64,000 nt of DNA from Rusavskia elegans (lineage: Eukaryota; Ascomycota; Lecanoromycetes; Teloschistales; Teloschistaceae). The notes under the pieces are model-generated. The model searched no databases, had not been told where the DNA came from, and was given only the letters and a program-made list of their open reading frames with translations. Position numbers and translations under genes: made by a program. The stretch covers positions 682,001-746,000 of the forward strand of contig SAUG01000021.1 of the NCBI GenBank assembly GCA_011316305.1, in the 5' to 3' direction. This document shows, piece by piece, positions 22,571 to 31,651 of the stretch (its first letter is position 1; each line of letters opens with the position of its first letter).

Positions 22571-24889
22571 TTACTTGCGAAACTGCGTCCAAGCCTGACG
22601 CCCAGCGCTGGGCATAGGGCGAACATTCCCTCGGCCCCTGGGCCCACGATTCCCAATCGGACCTGAATGATTTCCGTGACTGTACGGAGGAGGTCCTGGA
22701 TGTAGCGGAGGCTGCGGATTGCTATGGGCGTAGCTCAATGAATGCCTAGGTGAGTAGTCATTGTAATTGTGGTGTCCATTGCCGTACTCCACCTCGCGAG
22801 GGGATACCGACCGTCGCCTCCGCGTAACGTAATTGTCAGGCCCATGGTCTCGTGGGTGGTCGTAATCTCGGAGCCGGTTGTTGGAAGAATAGTTGTGATA
22901 ATTGTCCTCAGGAGGTTTGGAAGAAGTCAACGAATTACTGATGGTTTTTTGCCCGCCACGCATCTTGATATTAATCTGGCCTGGACCGGCTGGTGCGGCC
23001 ACCTTTGGCCGGCGAAAGTTGGACAGATCCTCGTCGCTGTCGTCGATGATGATCGGTGTCTGTTGTTGCTGTGCTCTGCCCTTGATACTGATCCCCTGAT
23101 TGGACTTGCTAGCAGCACCTTTTTGTCCGTGGTATGTCCACGAGCTACTTCCCTGAGGCTTGCCAGGCCGGCGAAAGGGACAATCATTTCCTAAATGACC
23201 GCGCCTGCCACATTCGTAGCATTCGAAGCGGATCTTCATATCGCTCAGATCGCTATCCCACGGGCCTCCGGCCGTACGCCAAAACAGCTCGCATTCATCT
23301 GGAAGATGGCCATGACGCTTACACAGCTCGCAGACCGTCATCTGGGAGCGCTTGGCCCCAGAAGGTAGTATTATCAAGGGGCAATTCCGCGTGCTATGAG
23401 TGTTCTGCTCACCGCAGCGAGTACAATCTAATTCTTCGCATACTGCGGCCACGTGCCCTTTTCCGGTACAAATCAGACAGCGGACTGGTTCATTAAGATC
23501 GACTTCATGTACAGATTTCGCGACATAGAAGTACCGCAGCTGAAGTTCGAGTTCTTTCTGCTGCAAATGACCCAGGATCTGCGGTTGAGATGGTTTTGTG
23601 CGGCCCCAGGAATTGGAGTAACGATGGCTTATACCACCATTGCTCGCTCCTGAGTCTGCATAGGCCATCATTGCATCCTCATGGGCACGATGGATGTCCT
23701 GATGCTCGGTATCCGGTCCACGGTCTTGGCTTCCAAGGTCTATTTCAGCTACACCATCGAATGTCCGCTGATCAGCCTTCTTTTCTGAACTGCCGGAATC
23801 CGTTATCTCGCCACTCTCTTGTTCACTATCGTTCTGGATGTTCAAAATAACTCCTTCTCCAGTGTCTGGATCACTGACTTCTTTCTCACTTGAATCTTGA
23901 CGCGGAGGCAACTTGAATAAATAGGCGTTGCCTTCCTTGTAGGGACCCGACGTTTTCGGCACTATTGGGAGTGGAACGCTTACAGCTTCAGGATGATTTA
24001 CATCTAGAATGATCGCAGTCTCATTAGAGGTATGTTCTAGACCAGAGTCCTTACCTGAATGCTCCGCTTCAAGATCTCTTCGTGTGCGCCGTCTAGTTCG
24101 CTTCTGCTCTGGATTTGTCTTTGCTTTTTTGTCTCGAGCTAGCTGAACCAAGACCTTCCGACCGATGACCACTTTTCCACTGAGCTGCGACGCAGCTTGA
24201 GGGGCCTCTTCAGATGCAGATAGATCAACAAAGGCGTAGCCAAGAGGGCGAGAGGTGCGAGGGTGAGTAGGTACTGTTACAGTTGCGATCGCGTAGCCCT
24301 GGAACAAGTCTCTGATATTTGTCTCGGTGGCAGAAAAATCCAGGTTGCTGATGAATAAACGCCGCCCTTCGGCGACAGCTACCCGGCCCTGAGCGAGCAG
24401 GGCGTCGCACTGCTTCTTCACCTTCTTGGGTGAGTTTGCTAGGACTTCTGACACGTCAATCTCTGTAGGTACTTGAACCACGGGCTTTTGCTCAGTCCCT
24501 GCTGTTGCTGCTGGCCCGGGGGCCTGTGCGGTATCGACGCGGGTGCCTGCTGCCGTCGTTTCAGTGGCGCGATCTCTGAGCGAGACACGTATTTTAGTTT
24601 TGCTGCCAGTGTTCCAATTCATGGAGGGGATTGATTGGCTGAAAGCCGAATCGTGGTCCTCCTGCTCTGCCGCACGTCCCTTGATACTGAATTCTTGACC
24701 ATCTGGAGATGTATTTGCGGTTTCTGCAGTATCGTTCGAAGGGCTGGGTTCTCCGCCATTGTGTACATTATCATCGTCGACGCGAACACGCTTTCTCGGC
24801 GTTGTTGATGACGAGGCAAGACTGTTCTCGGAATGAGAAGCTTCAGGGTGTGGCCGCTTCAGGGAAAAGGCAGCGGTTCGGGAATCCAT
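22571..24889 (-). CDS. RRM and CCHC zinc-knuckle RNA-binding protein
   Basis: A single open exon. I place the start at MDSRTAAFSLKRP (24889), though an in-frame Met lies 12 codons upstream; this gives about 772 aa. An RRM lies at ~180–255 with RNP2-like RRLFISNLDF and RNP1-like RPLGYAFVDLS. A basic patch (KKAKTNPEQKRTRRRTRR) follows. At ~470–580 are four zinc knuckles: CLICTGKGHVAAVC, CTRCGEQNTHSTRNC, CELCKRHGHLPDEC and CYECGRRGHLGNDC. The arrangement of knuckles, and ELFWRT after the third, recalls Air1/Air2/ZCCHC7 proteins of the TRAMP nuclear RNA surveillance complex, which normally lack an RRM. That identity is inference. The tail is Arg/Gly/Pro-rich. The short motif SIKGRA occurs twice (about residues 70 and 600). 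Confidence 0.8.
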   Translation of the reverse strand: MDSRTAAFSLKRPHPEASHSENSLASSSTTPRKRVRVDDDNVHNGGEPSPSNDTAETANTSPDGQEFSIKGRAAEQEDHDSAFSQSIPSMNWNTGSKTKIRVSLRDRATETTAAGTRVDTAQAPGPAATAGTEQKPVVQVPTEIDVSEVLANSPKKVKKQCDALLAQGRVAVAEGRRLFISNLDFSATETNIRDLFQGYAIATVTVPTHPRTSRPLGYAFVDLSASEEAPQAASQLSGKVVIGRKVLVQLARDKKAKTNPEQKRTRRRTRRDLEAEHSGKDSGLEHTSNETAIILDVNHPEAVSVPLPIVPKTSGPYKEGNAYLFKLPPRQDSSEKEVSDPDTGEGVILNIQNDSEQESGEITDSGSSEKKADQRTFDGVAEIDLGSQDRGPDTEHQDIHRAHEDAMMAYADSGASNGGISHRYSNSWGRTKPSQPQILGHLQQKELELQLRYFYVAKSVHEVDLNEPVRCLICTGKGHVAAVCEELDCTRCGEQNTHSTRNCPLIILPSGAKRSQMTVCELCKRHGHLPDECELFWRTAGGPWDSDLSDMKIRFECYECGRRGHLGNDCPFRRPGKPQGSSSWTYHGQKGAASKSNQGISIKGRAQQQQTPIIIDDSDEDLSNFRRPKVAAPAGPGQINIKMRGGQKTISNSLTSSKPPEDNYHNYSSNNRLRDYDHPRDHGPDNYVTRRRRSVSPREVEYGNGHHNYNDYSPRHSLSYAHSNPQPPLHPGPPPYSHGNHSGPIGNRGPRGRGNVRPMPSAGRQAWTQFRK

Positions 24890-25614
24890 ATTCGGATCCG
24901 TTGTGAAGTTTAGCAGCAATTGCATGGCACGCTTGCTCCGAAAGACCGGTAAATTTGGCGCGTAGAGGAGTCAAGGGCGGTCTCGCCCAAAAGTGTTGTA
25001 CATAAATCGAGAAGTGCAGTTGTGGGCGGATGACGAGGCTTTCAGGGTCCAAGGAATCGATGGCTATTTGCGGACACTATTAAATGGCTTCTCCACCTCC
25101 GACCTCATCATCCAACTTCTTTAGCTGTCTGCAACTCCTGCATCCTTTCTTGCACACAGTATCAGTAACCAGTGTATCCCTTACGACTATTGCTCATTGG
25201 TAAGGCTCTTAGCGTTTTCGTCGTCCCAAGATTTTCCAAAGTTGCGCAACTACAACGACCGCCGGCTTTGTACTGCTTTAACACCACCGGTAAGCCGTTG
25301 CATAGCTCCGTACCACTCTCCCCACGGTACCCGGCCGTTACACCTTTCATTTCTGCCTGCTGTTGACCCATCAAGGTCGTTGAGGCAAGCCTTCTTCTGC
25401 CCCTTGGTCCTCCGGTCGCCATTGGTCCCTTCAAGGAGCCCGCAAATCTGCCCAGACAAGTTACTAATAGGAGCTCAGCTATCCACAACGATTCCCACCT
25501 ACTCTTCCTCCACCAGCAAACACCGCCAAACTGTCTTCGCTCATCATCCCACGTACCCTTGCTTTTGCAACTAATACACGGGCACCTGCCCGGTCACCGT
25601 CGGAAAGAAGAAGG
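24890..25614. promoter_or_regulatory. Divergent promoter, RRM gene / ORMDL gene
   Basis: A 725-bp gap between divergent starts; it must contain both promoters. No coding sequence or specific site recognised. Confidence 0.5.
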
Positions 25615-26317
25615 ATGAATGATGGAAGCAAGAAGTCTAGAAGGAGGCGCTCCAGCAGCCTGCTGTATCAAGAGCCTCAGGAGTCGATGGAACACCTGAG
25701 TGATCAGTCAGCCATACCCAACCTCAACGCGAATTGGGTGAATGCAAAGGGTAAGTTGGCCAAGAGCTTTCCTGCGCAAACCCTGGAACAGCCCAATCAG
25801 CAGGGTACTTGGGCTGACCATTGTTTCGGGTATAGGTGCCTGGGTGATCCATATCGTCCTCATCGTCGCTCTCAAAATTTTCTACAGCATTATCCCGGGC
25901 ATCCAACGCGACACCTCTTGGTTCCTCACCAACATCACGTACATGTTCGGGTCTTATCTGATGTTCCACTGGGTCCGAGGCATCCCTTTCGAGTTCAATG
26001 CCGGAGCATACGACAACCTCAACATGTGGGAACAGATGGATAATGGCGAGCAGTTCACCCCGACCAAGAAATACCTCTTAAGCGTCCCCATCTGCCTCTT
26101 CCTTGTGAGCACGCATTATACCCACTACGACTTGACTTACTTCACTCTGAACGTAATGGCTTTGTTGGGTGTCATCATACCGAAGTTGCCATGGGTAAGC
26201 AAAAGAGTCCAGGCTGGCATTATCATGGAACGATTACTGACTATTTCTTAGAGTCACCGCTTGAGGGTGAGATTTTTATCGGGTTCGCCAGATGATCGAT
26301 ATCTTGATGAGCGATAG
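25615..26317 (+). CDS. ORMDL (Orm1/Orm2) sphingolipid regulator
   Basis: Exons 25615–25750, 25836–26194 and 26252–26317 give 186 aa, within the usual range for fungal Orm proteins. The family core is unmistakable: NANWVNAKGAWVIHIVLIV, TSWFLTNITYMFGSYLMFHW, GIPFEFNAGAYDNLNMWEQ, FTPTKKYLLSVPICLFL and STHYTHYDLTYFTLN. Four hydrophobic segments place it in the ER membrane. Orm proteins bind and inhibit serine palmitoyltransferase, the first enzyme of sphingolipid synthesis. The N-terminus RRRRSSSLL is a run of Ser after Arg, consistent with the phosphorylated N-terminal region by which yeast Orm1/2 are relieved; that regulation is inferred here. The last exon adds SHRLRVRFLSGSPDD before the stop. 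Confidence 0.96.
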
Positions 26318-27370
26318 CACTATACCCATTCTGCATTGCTTTTCTTGCGTGACAACTTGTGTCCGGCGCTGGATTGAAAAAGGCTTGAGGGTCAGGTAGC
26401 TAGGTAGGGAAACCGGCGAAGGCTGCCGTGATTCAATCGTATCAAAGACTACTTTCTTCGTGACTGTAGGAGCTCTGTCGACCGTCTAGTTCGTTGGCAG
26501 TCTTTCAATTCGGCGGGAAGGACCCCGATACCTCGATTGACTTTCACAGTCATATGACGTGTGTACTTGATACGCTCTTCACCTGAGCAGCATTCAAGAC
26601 ACATACAATATCTCTCGCTACCGAGTGATATCACCACTCGATCATTTACTTAATCCTTTCTTCCAAGCAGGATCCAAAATCACCAGCACAATGCGTTGAT
26701 TCTTCCACGGACGCACCAGCACATCATCACATTGCACTCGACGTCCGTGAAAGGTTCCACGCAGCTGTTATGGAGTCTCTAAGTGAACTGTCCTGGACAG
26801 CGTCCGGAAGTACGTTGTCTTTCGATTCTGATTTGACTGTCGATGAGTAGAGCTCATAGTCATTAGATGCTACGACAATGGCTTGTTCCCCGTTCTCACA
26901 CTGCAATGTCCAGCCAGGCTACGATAATCTAACTCTACGCGCCATTGTATATGATGAGATTTACCTGGAGAAATGGTATTGTTTTCGTGGAGATAAGGGA
27001 CTGGGTCTGTTGAAAGCTTTGGCATACGGATAGTCGCTGAGGGATTGCGTGACGAGAATAGAGCCCGTGACCATGCTATTGAAGATGGCCAGCTCAACAG
27101 AGGTGATATATCCCTTCGTCTGCTAGAGAGCATGCTTACAGAGCTTGCTTTATATAGGTTTCCGCTCTGACCATTGCTTGAATATTATCAGATAGCTGAT
27201 ATCAAGGTGACTCACAGCCTATTCTACCTTAACCTTTCAGTGAAGTAAAATACTTTATCTTGGGCTGCACGAGCTGAACGAGCGCGCTGGCCAACGAAGA
27301 GATATTCGTTCAAGGTATCATTGAACGATATTCAAGGAAATTATCTTCATACTAACTGTTTGATCTTCGT
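26318..27370. other. Convergent 3' region with palindromes
   Basis: Lies between the 3' ends of the ORMDL gene and the intact BTB gene. No coding sequence is seen. The part nearest the BTB gene (27286–27329) holds two inverted repeats, listed separately. Confidence 0.55.
27286..27329. repeat. Two adjacent inverted repeats; one shared with 29346
   Basis: AACGAA (6 nt spacer GAGATA) TTCGTT is followed at once by the overlapping TCGTTCAA (7 nt spacer) TTGAACGA. The first palindrome lies in a 27-bp stretch that recurs at 29346–29372 with three mismatches. Two of those mismatches fall at paired positions of the stem and keep it paired. Confidence 0.7.
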
Positions 27371-28568
27371 CTAAGGTACCGATGGATCGGAAGCCCAAAG
27401 GGCGGGCCGTACGAAAAAATCGGATTCCTCGTTCCTCGGCTTTGCATTATTTTCTTTGCCCTTCTCCAATAGACCCAAGGTCATATCTTTCCGGAACTGC
27501 GCATTCTCTTCCATGGCTTCCTGTGGTTGATTTCGGAAGTCAGCATGATGCCTGCAATACACGTGGTCTTGGGAGTACTCAAAGAGACCGAATATGTCTT
27601 ATCCCATGGCTTGGCAGTACATCCGAGACCTCGACTGACACCAGTCGAGGTCTCGCATGCCTGTCTTGCCAGGGATCTCCAAAGTGAAGTGGGATTGGGG
27701 TAAAGGAGCTCCTCACCAGTAGAGCTTCTACATCGGGCCGAGCAGTATAGCTCGAACAATGGCGATCCATTATTTCTTCGACGAGAAGATCCTTTAAGAT
27801 ATGATCACTTTCCGGGGTACTGCCGTAGAGCTGGGGTATGCAGCTCAGCAGGATGTCGTGACTGGAATGAGGGTAGGGTGATCTGAAGTTGCGGATAGTC
27901 TTCTCGAAATCATGGGATGCATATTGACAGAGCGATGAGATCGCGTACTTATCGCCGAGAGCGTACAGGGCGATAATGTCGTCCAGGGGCGGAGAAGTAG
28001 CTGACAGATCGTAAGTTTGGGTATACAGGAAGTCCAGCATGATTTTGATAAGGGTGGGATTCTCCTCGACAAGATTGATCGTCGAAGTCGTGGTTTCCTA
28101 CAGACAATATCAGCGACTACGTACTGGTGATTGGACTTGGCTGGCAGTCGAGGTATCGGATGCCCACCGCTCCGATCGAAGGGATATACAGCCAGATGCT
28201 CGTGATCTTTCGGTCCTGGTTTCGACATTTGCCATGCTTAGAAGACTTACATGAAACCCACTGGTGCAAGCCGCCTTAAAGAACTTGGACTGAGAGCACA
28301 CGACGATCTTATGACATTGGAATTCTTCTGAACCGCAAGTGATTGTAAGGTCTGTAAATTGCCCGCTGTCATAGAAGCTGTCATTCATTAATAGAAGTAA
28401 ATCAGGGTTGGATGATGGGCTGATATACCCTTTCATACCCGGAGGCAAAACGGCACTTGTACTCGGCTGTGTCTTCATGGATCCGGTCTTTCTCTCGGGC
28501 GCTGCGAATCTCGATCTCTCCACTTCGCGAGGGAAAAAAGAAAGAAGAGAACGGCTGTCAATAGACAT
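27371..28568 (-). CDS. BTB/POZ-domain protein, intact copy
   Basis: Exons 28568–28251, 28097–27717 and 27520–27371 give 282 aa from MSIDSRSLLS; an in-frame Met 16 codons upstream (28616) is possible. The BTB core is split by intron 1: FYDSGQFTDLTITCGSEEF, CHKIVVCSQSKFFKAACTSGF, then after the intron ENPTLIKIMLDFLYTQTYDLS and IALYALGDKYAISSLC. BTB domains dimerise and, in many proteins, bind Cul3; this fungal BTB-only type has no other recognised domain. Intron 2 (196 bp) was placed by matching the decayed paralogue at 29.6–30.5 kb, whose ALLEAAND...LILGLL aligns with LL|EAMEEN...LGLLEKGK. Both introns contain the dispersed sequence with core CAGTCGAGGTATCGG, and intron 2 also has a perfect 14-bp hairpin. 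Confidence 0.8.
27624..27655. repeat. Perfect 14-bp inverted repeat inside a BTB intron
   Basis: CGAGACCTCGACTG, four bases, then its exact reverse complement. Both arms are the core of the dispersed element seen elsewhere in the window, so this is two head-to-head core copies within intron 2 of the intact BTB gene. Confidence 0.9.
28121..28188 (-). repeat. Dispersed (introner-like) element, copy in BTB intron 1
   Basis: On the plus strand it reads ACTGGTGA..., then TTGGCTGGCAGTCGAGGTAT and CGGATGCCCA. It lies wholly inside the 153-bp first intron of the intact BTB gene. Related copies are at 38745, 45811, 57849 and 61421. Confidence 0.7.
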
Positions 28569-29584
28569 GTTAGCGTAGTAAGATAACAGTGGCAGAGAGA
28601 AGGGTAGGAGTTGCATGAAGACGGACCTTTTATGGTGGCAGCATTTCCACGATGACTGAATACCTTACCAGTCATAGGTTCCTGTTGACTGTGAGTCAAG
28701 TCGAGTGAAAGACTGAAAGTGATGAGTATCCTTGATAAGCGGCCCCAGCATGAATGTCGGGCAGTCATACTCTCAATGTTAGAGCCCCTTTATTTGCTTT
28801 ACTCTGCGCGTCCTTCGTCTTTTCAGCTCTCTACAACATTATTGCATGCGAATCGCCATTCATCCATATCTCATACCCTCTACCACACCATATCAAATAC
28901 TGAGGACTGTATTTTCACGTGATGAGTGTTTCATGGCAGTACTGGTCGCAGTCCAGTCAATACCAAAGCTCTCACCAACGATTCACGGGTCGGTCTCGAC
29001 AGCAGTCGTCGCTGATACCATTATCGATGTGGTATTGTAAGTCGTGATAACGACCGCTTCCAATGGTGACGTCCACGGTTCTATCGCCCAGGGGCATCAC
29101 ACCTTCCACTGCGACTGTTGAGAGATAAGCGATAACAGGATAGGATATTCTGCGACGCAAGCGCTATCTTACTTACTTTATTTTCCCAAGTTCAGATGTT
29201 CAGCCCAATGTACAGTATATATCTGTGTTCGATTGAGTATAGTGCTGATCGAACTATATGCTGGTAGCAAATCAACGTAGCGAATACCTAGAACCTCTTC
29301 TACCTTGGAGTTTGAGTGAGAATGTACGGTAGGTAGAATAAGCATGCTAGCCAACGAGGAGATACTCGTTCACATACTCTTCACTGCAATGTGTTGAGAT
29401 TGATTGGACTATATTAAAGTATTATCCACTTCGGTCTTCTGCTCGATAAGCCTCATACTCAACAGGATCTCTTACTGAGAAGGTATTTAATCGTCGTGGG
29501 ATTGCTGCCTCTTCCATACTGCTATTAGCATCCTTTGTACTCCTGTCACCTTCTCCCCTGCTACATTTTTCTTACGAGACCAAG
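28569..29584. promoter_or_regulatory. Divergent promoter region between two BTB genes
   Basis: No coding sequence seen. It contains the promoter of the intact BTB gene (minus) and of the broken copy (plus), and at 29346–29372 the second copy of the 27-bp palindromic sequence, GCTAGCCAACGAGGAGATAC then TCGTTCA. Confidence 0.5.
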
Positions 29585-30515
29585 ATGTCTACCGGCCTCT
29601 CTAAAAATCTCGGCGTTCCTCAAAGCAACCAGATCTCAGCATCTCTAAATCAAACCAACCGGTGTGCGCCAGCCTCGACAGCGCTTGAGGGGAACGTCGA
29701 CAACAATTCATGTACCGAACCTACCCTACTCCAGAGTATCGAACGGTACATGAATTCAATAACCAGCGCTTGGATCAAGTTTTTCACTGACGAAAAGTAG
29801 GTTCTATGACGAGGGGCAATACACGTATCTTATTATCGTTTGTGGAGAAGAAGAACTCAAATGCCACAAAGTGATTCTCTTCGCCCAGTCCGAATACTTC
29901 AAGACAGCTTGCAATAATTTGTCCGGCAATAAATCAAAGCTCTATCTCTCGGAATAAAAGCTCGACCATATCAAGAACATGCTGGAGTTCCTGTACACCC
30001 AAACCTACGATCTCTCCAAAAAATTTGACAACAAGGTTTCGCGCTGCCTCATGATCATCCACCTCTACGCTATGGGCGAAAGATTCGCCATCCCAACACT
30101 CCAACAGCATGCCCATGACGACTTCAAGAAAATGGTCCATGGCTCTCGAGACACCCATGACGGCACGGATTTCCTCCTGAGATGCATATTATCAGTTTAC
30201 TATTCCACCACGAAGACCGATCGTAGTCTCCGGGACATACTCGTCGAAGGATTCATTCACCAGTATCGTTCGAGCGCTATAGAGCGTTGTCAGCTCCAGG
30301 AAAAAGCTCTTTTGGAGGCAGCGAATGATATGGAGTACTTCCTGGGAGATTTGATTTTGGGTCTCTTGAGGAGCGGCAAGGAGAGTGCAAAGTCTGTGCA
30401 GAACCCTGCCCTTCACAACCATGGTTTTGGTGGTCCCGACACGGTTCAAAAGCCCACGCAGAGCATATATGGTGGTACTGGGACGGGTCTCTTTGGGGCG
30501 GGAAAGCCTACGTAG
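29585..30515 (+). pseudogene. BTB/POZ-domain gene with one nonsense codon
   Basis: Exon 1 is 29585–29745 and exon 2 runs from 29801; the 55-bp intron (CG|GTACAT ... CTGAC ... GTAG|G) restores the frame into the BTB core FYDEGQYTYLIIVCGEEEL, CHKVILFAQSEYFKTAC. The frame then meets TAA at 29955–29957 (LYLSE*KLDHIKNMLEF) and afterwards stays open and BTB-like to 30515: MLEFLYTQTYDLSKK, YAMGERFAIPTLQQHA, LLEAANDMEYFLGDLILGLL. Apart from this one stop the copy would give about 291 aa, so the loss looks recent, or the stop may be a sequence error. It lacks the intron that splits the BTB core of the neighbouring intact copy. The tail (GFGGPDTVQ, IYGGTGTGLFGAGKPT) is Gly-rich. Confidence 0.7.
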
Positions 30516-31651
30516 AACCCTCACCCTCCCGAACATGGTACTATGCATCTCGGGGGTCCCTTCTGATGAAATACTGCTCCCATCACCTCTCTGACCTGGC
30601 GATCCTATGCTGACTCATGAGCAGTCAGACTTTCGACTTCGACCAATGCAGCAGATAAGAGTGTGCGTTCAGCGAGCACGAGTATCCGAATCGATGCTTA
30701 TCATAAATAAGCTCGAGCAGGTGGAGGAAATAGCGGATACAGCTAGACAGAGAAAAAGCCGTCTGGTGATTTCCCATGACTTTCACACAAGCCTTTGACC
30801 CAGATCTCAAATAAACAGACATACCCAGAAAAGTCCAGATCCTTCCCTCATGCCATTCCAGTGCTCGCCACCCACGCATATCTTTTCCATCCACGAACTC
30901 CATGACTCCTTTTCCCGTGCGCCCCTACGGGCTTTCGAAACATGATTGTTTTCTCTTCTTGCACCATATACTCTCTTAGAACGAAATGAATCTTTCCCAT
31001 CCCACTCCTCACTTCCCAAGCTCTCATCTCATCCTGCTCAATCCCTTTCCTTTCCTTTCCTTTCCCAGCCCAAAACAAAAATCCCCCTTTCTCGACGAGA
31101 GTATAACATGCACAAATGTACAGGCTCCCACCTACACTGAGACCCACAACAACCAGATATCCATCGTCACAAAAAGAAAGAACCATCGGACGCGACTTTT
31201 GTCTTCCCCTCTGTGCCATTGACGTGTAGGTGTATGGAAATCTCTGCTATGAGTGTGGCAGTGTGCGAGTGAGCGAGCATACGAGTATACGAGTATACGA
31301 GTGTGACCATATAATATGCACATTCCAGAGGGGTTTCTTACTCGAGTATTGGAATCAGTATCAGTGGTTACCTTGTATAGTTTAAAGGGGATGGTTTCTC
31401 CATCCGAGCTTTCACTCAATGCATCCAAAACCATTCGTCACATCAAATGATGTGCTCCTAATTAACAGACGATACATCGAGACAGGATACCACTCTACCG
31501 CATCTGAAACAATCGAGACCTCGATATAGCACATCGTTCTACCGACTTTCTAAGCACTACAAGACATTTGCTAGATACATCGGTTTGGTAGAGTAATATT
31601 CGTGACATGGAATGCTGATACCACTTTTCCCCCCCGCAGTTAAGCAGCCGA
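30516..31651. other. Convergent 3' region, simple repeats only
   Basis: Several overlapping short open frames on both strands but none with codon structure or motifs I trust. Contains TTTCC repeats (~31053–31071) and an ACGAGTAT repeat (~31278–31303). Confidence 0.55.

Noticed and set aside
29797..29801. A four-base TAGG insertion breaking the second BTB gene
   Set aside because: GTAG|G with a CTGAC 12 bases upstream is a good intron end; a 55-bp intron from 29746 restores the frame, so this is not a mutation.
30807..31434. Several overlapping open frames on both strands
   Set aside because: They sit in simple-sequence DNA and have no consistent codon pattern.
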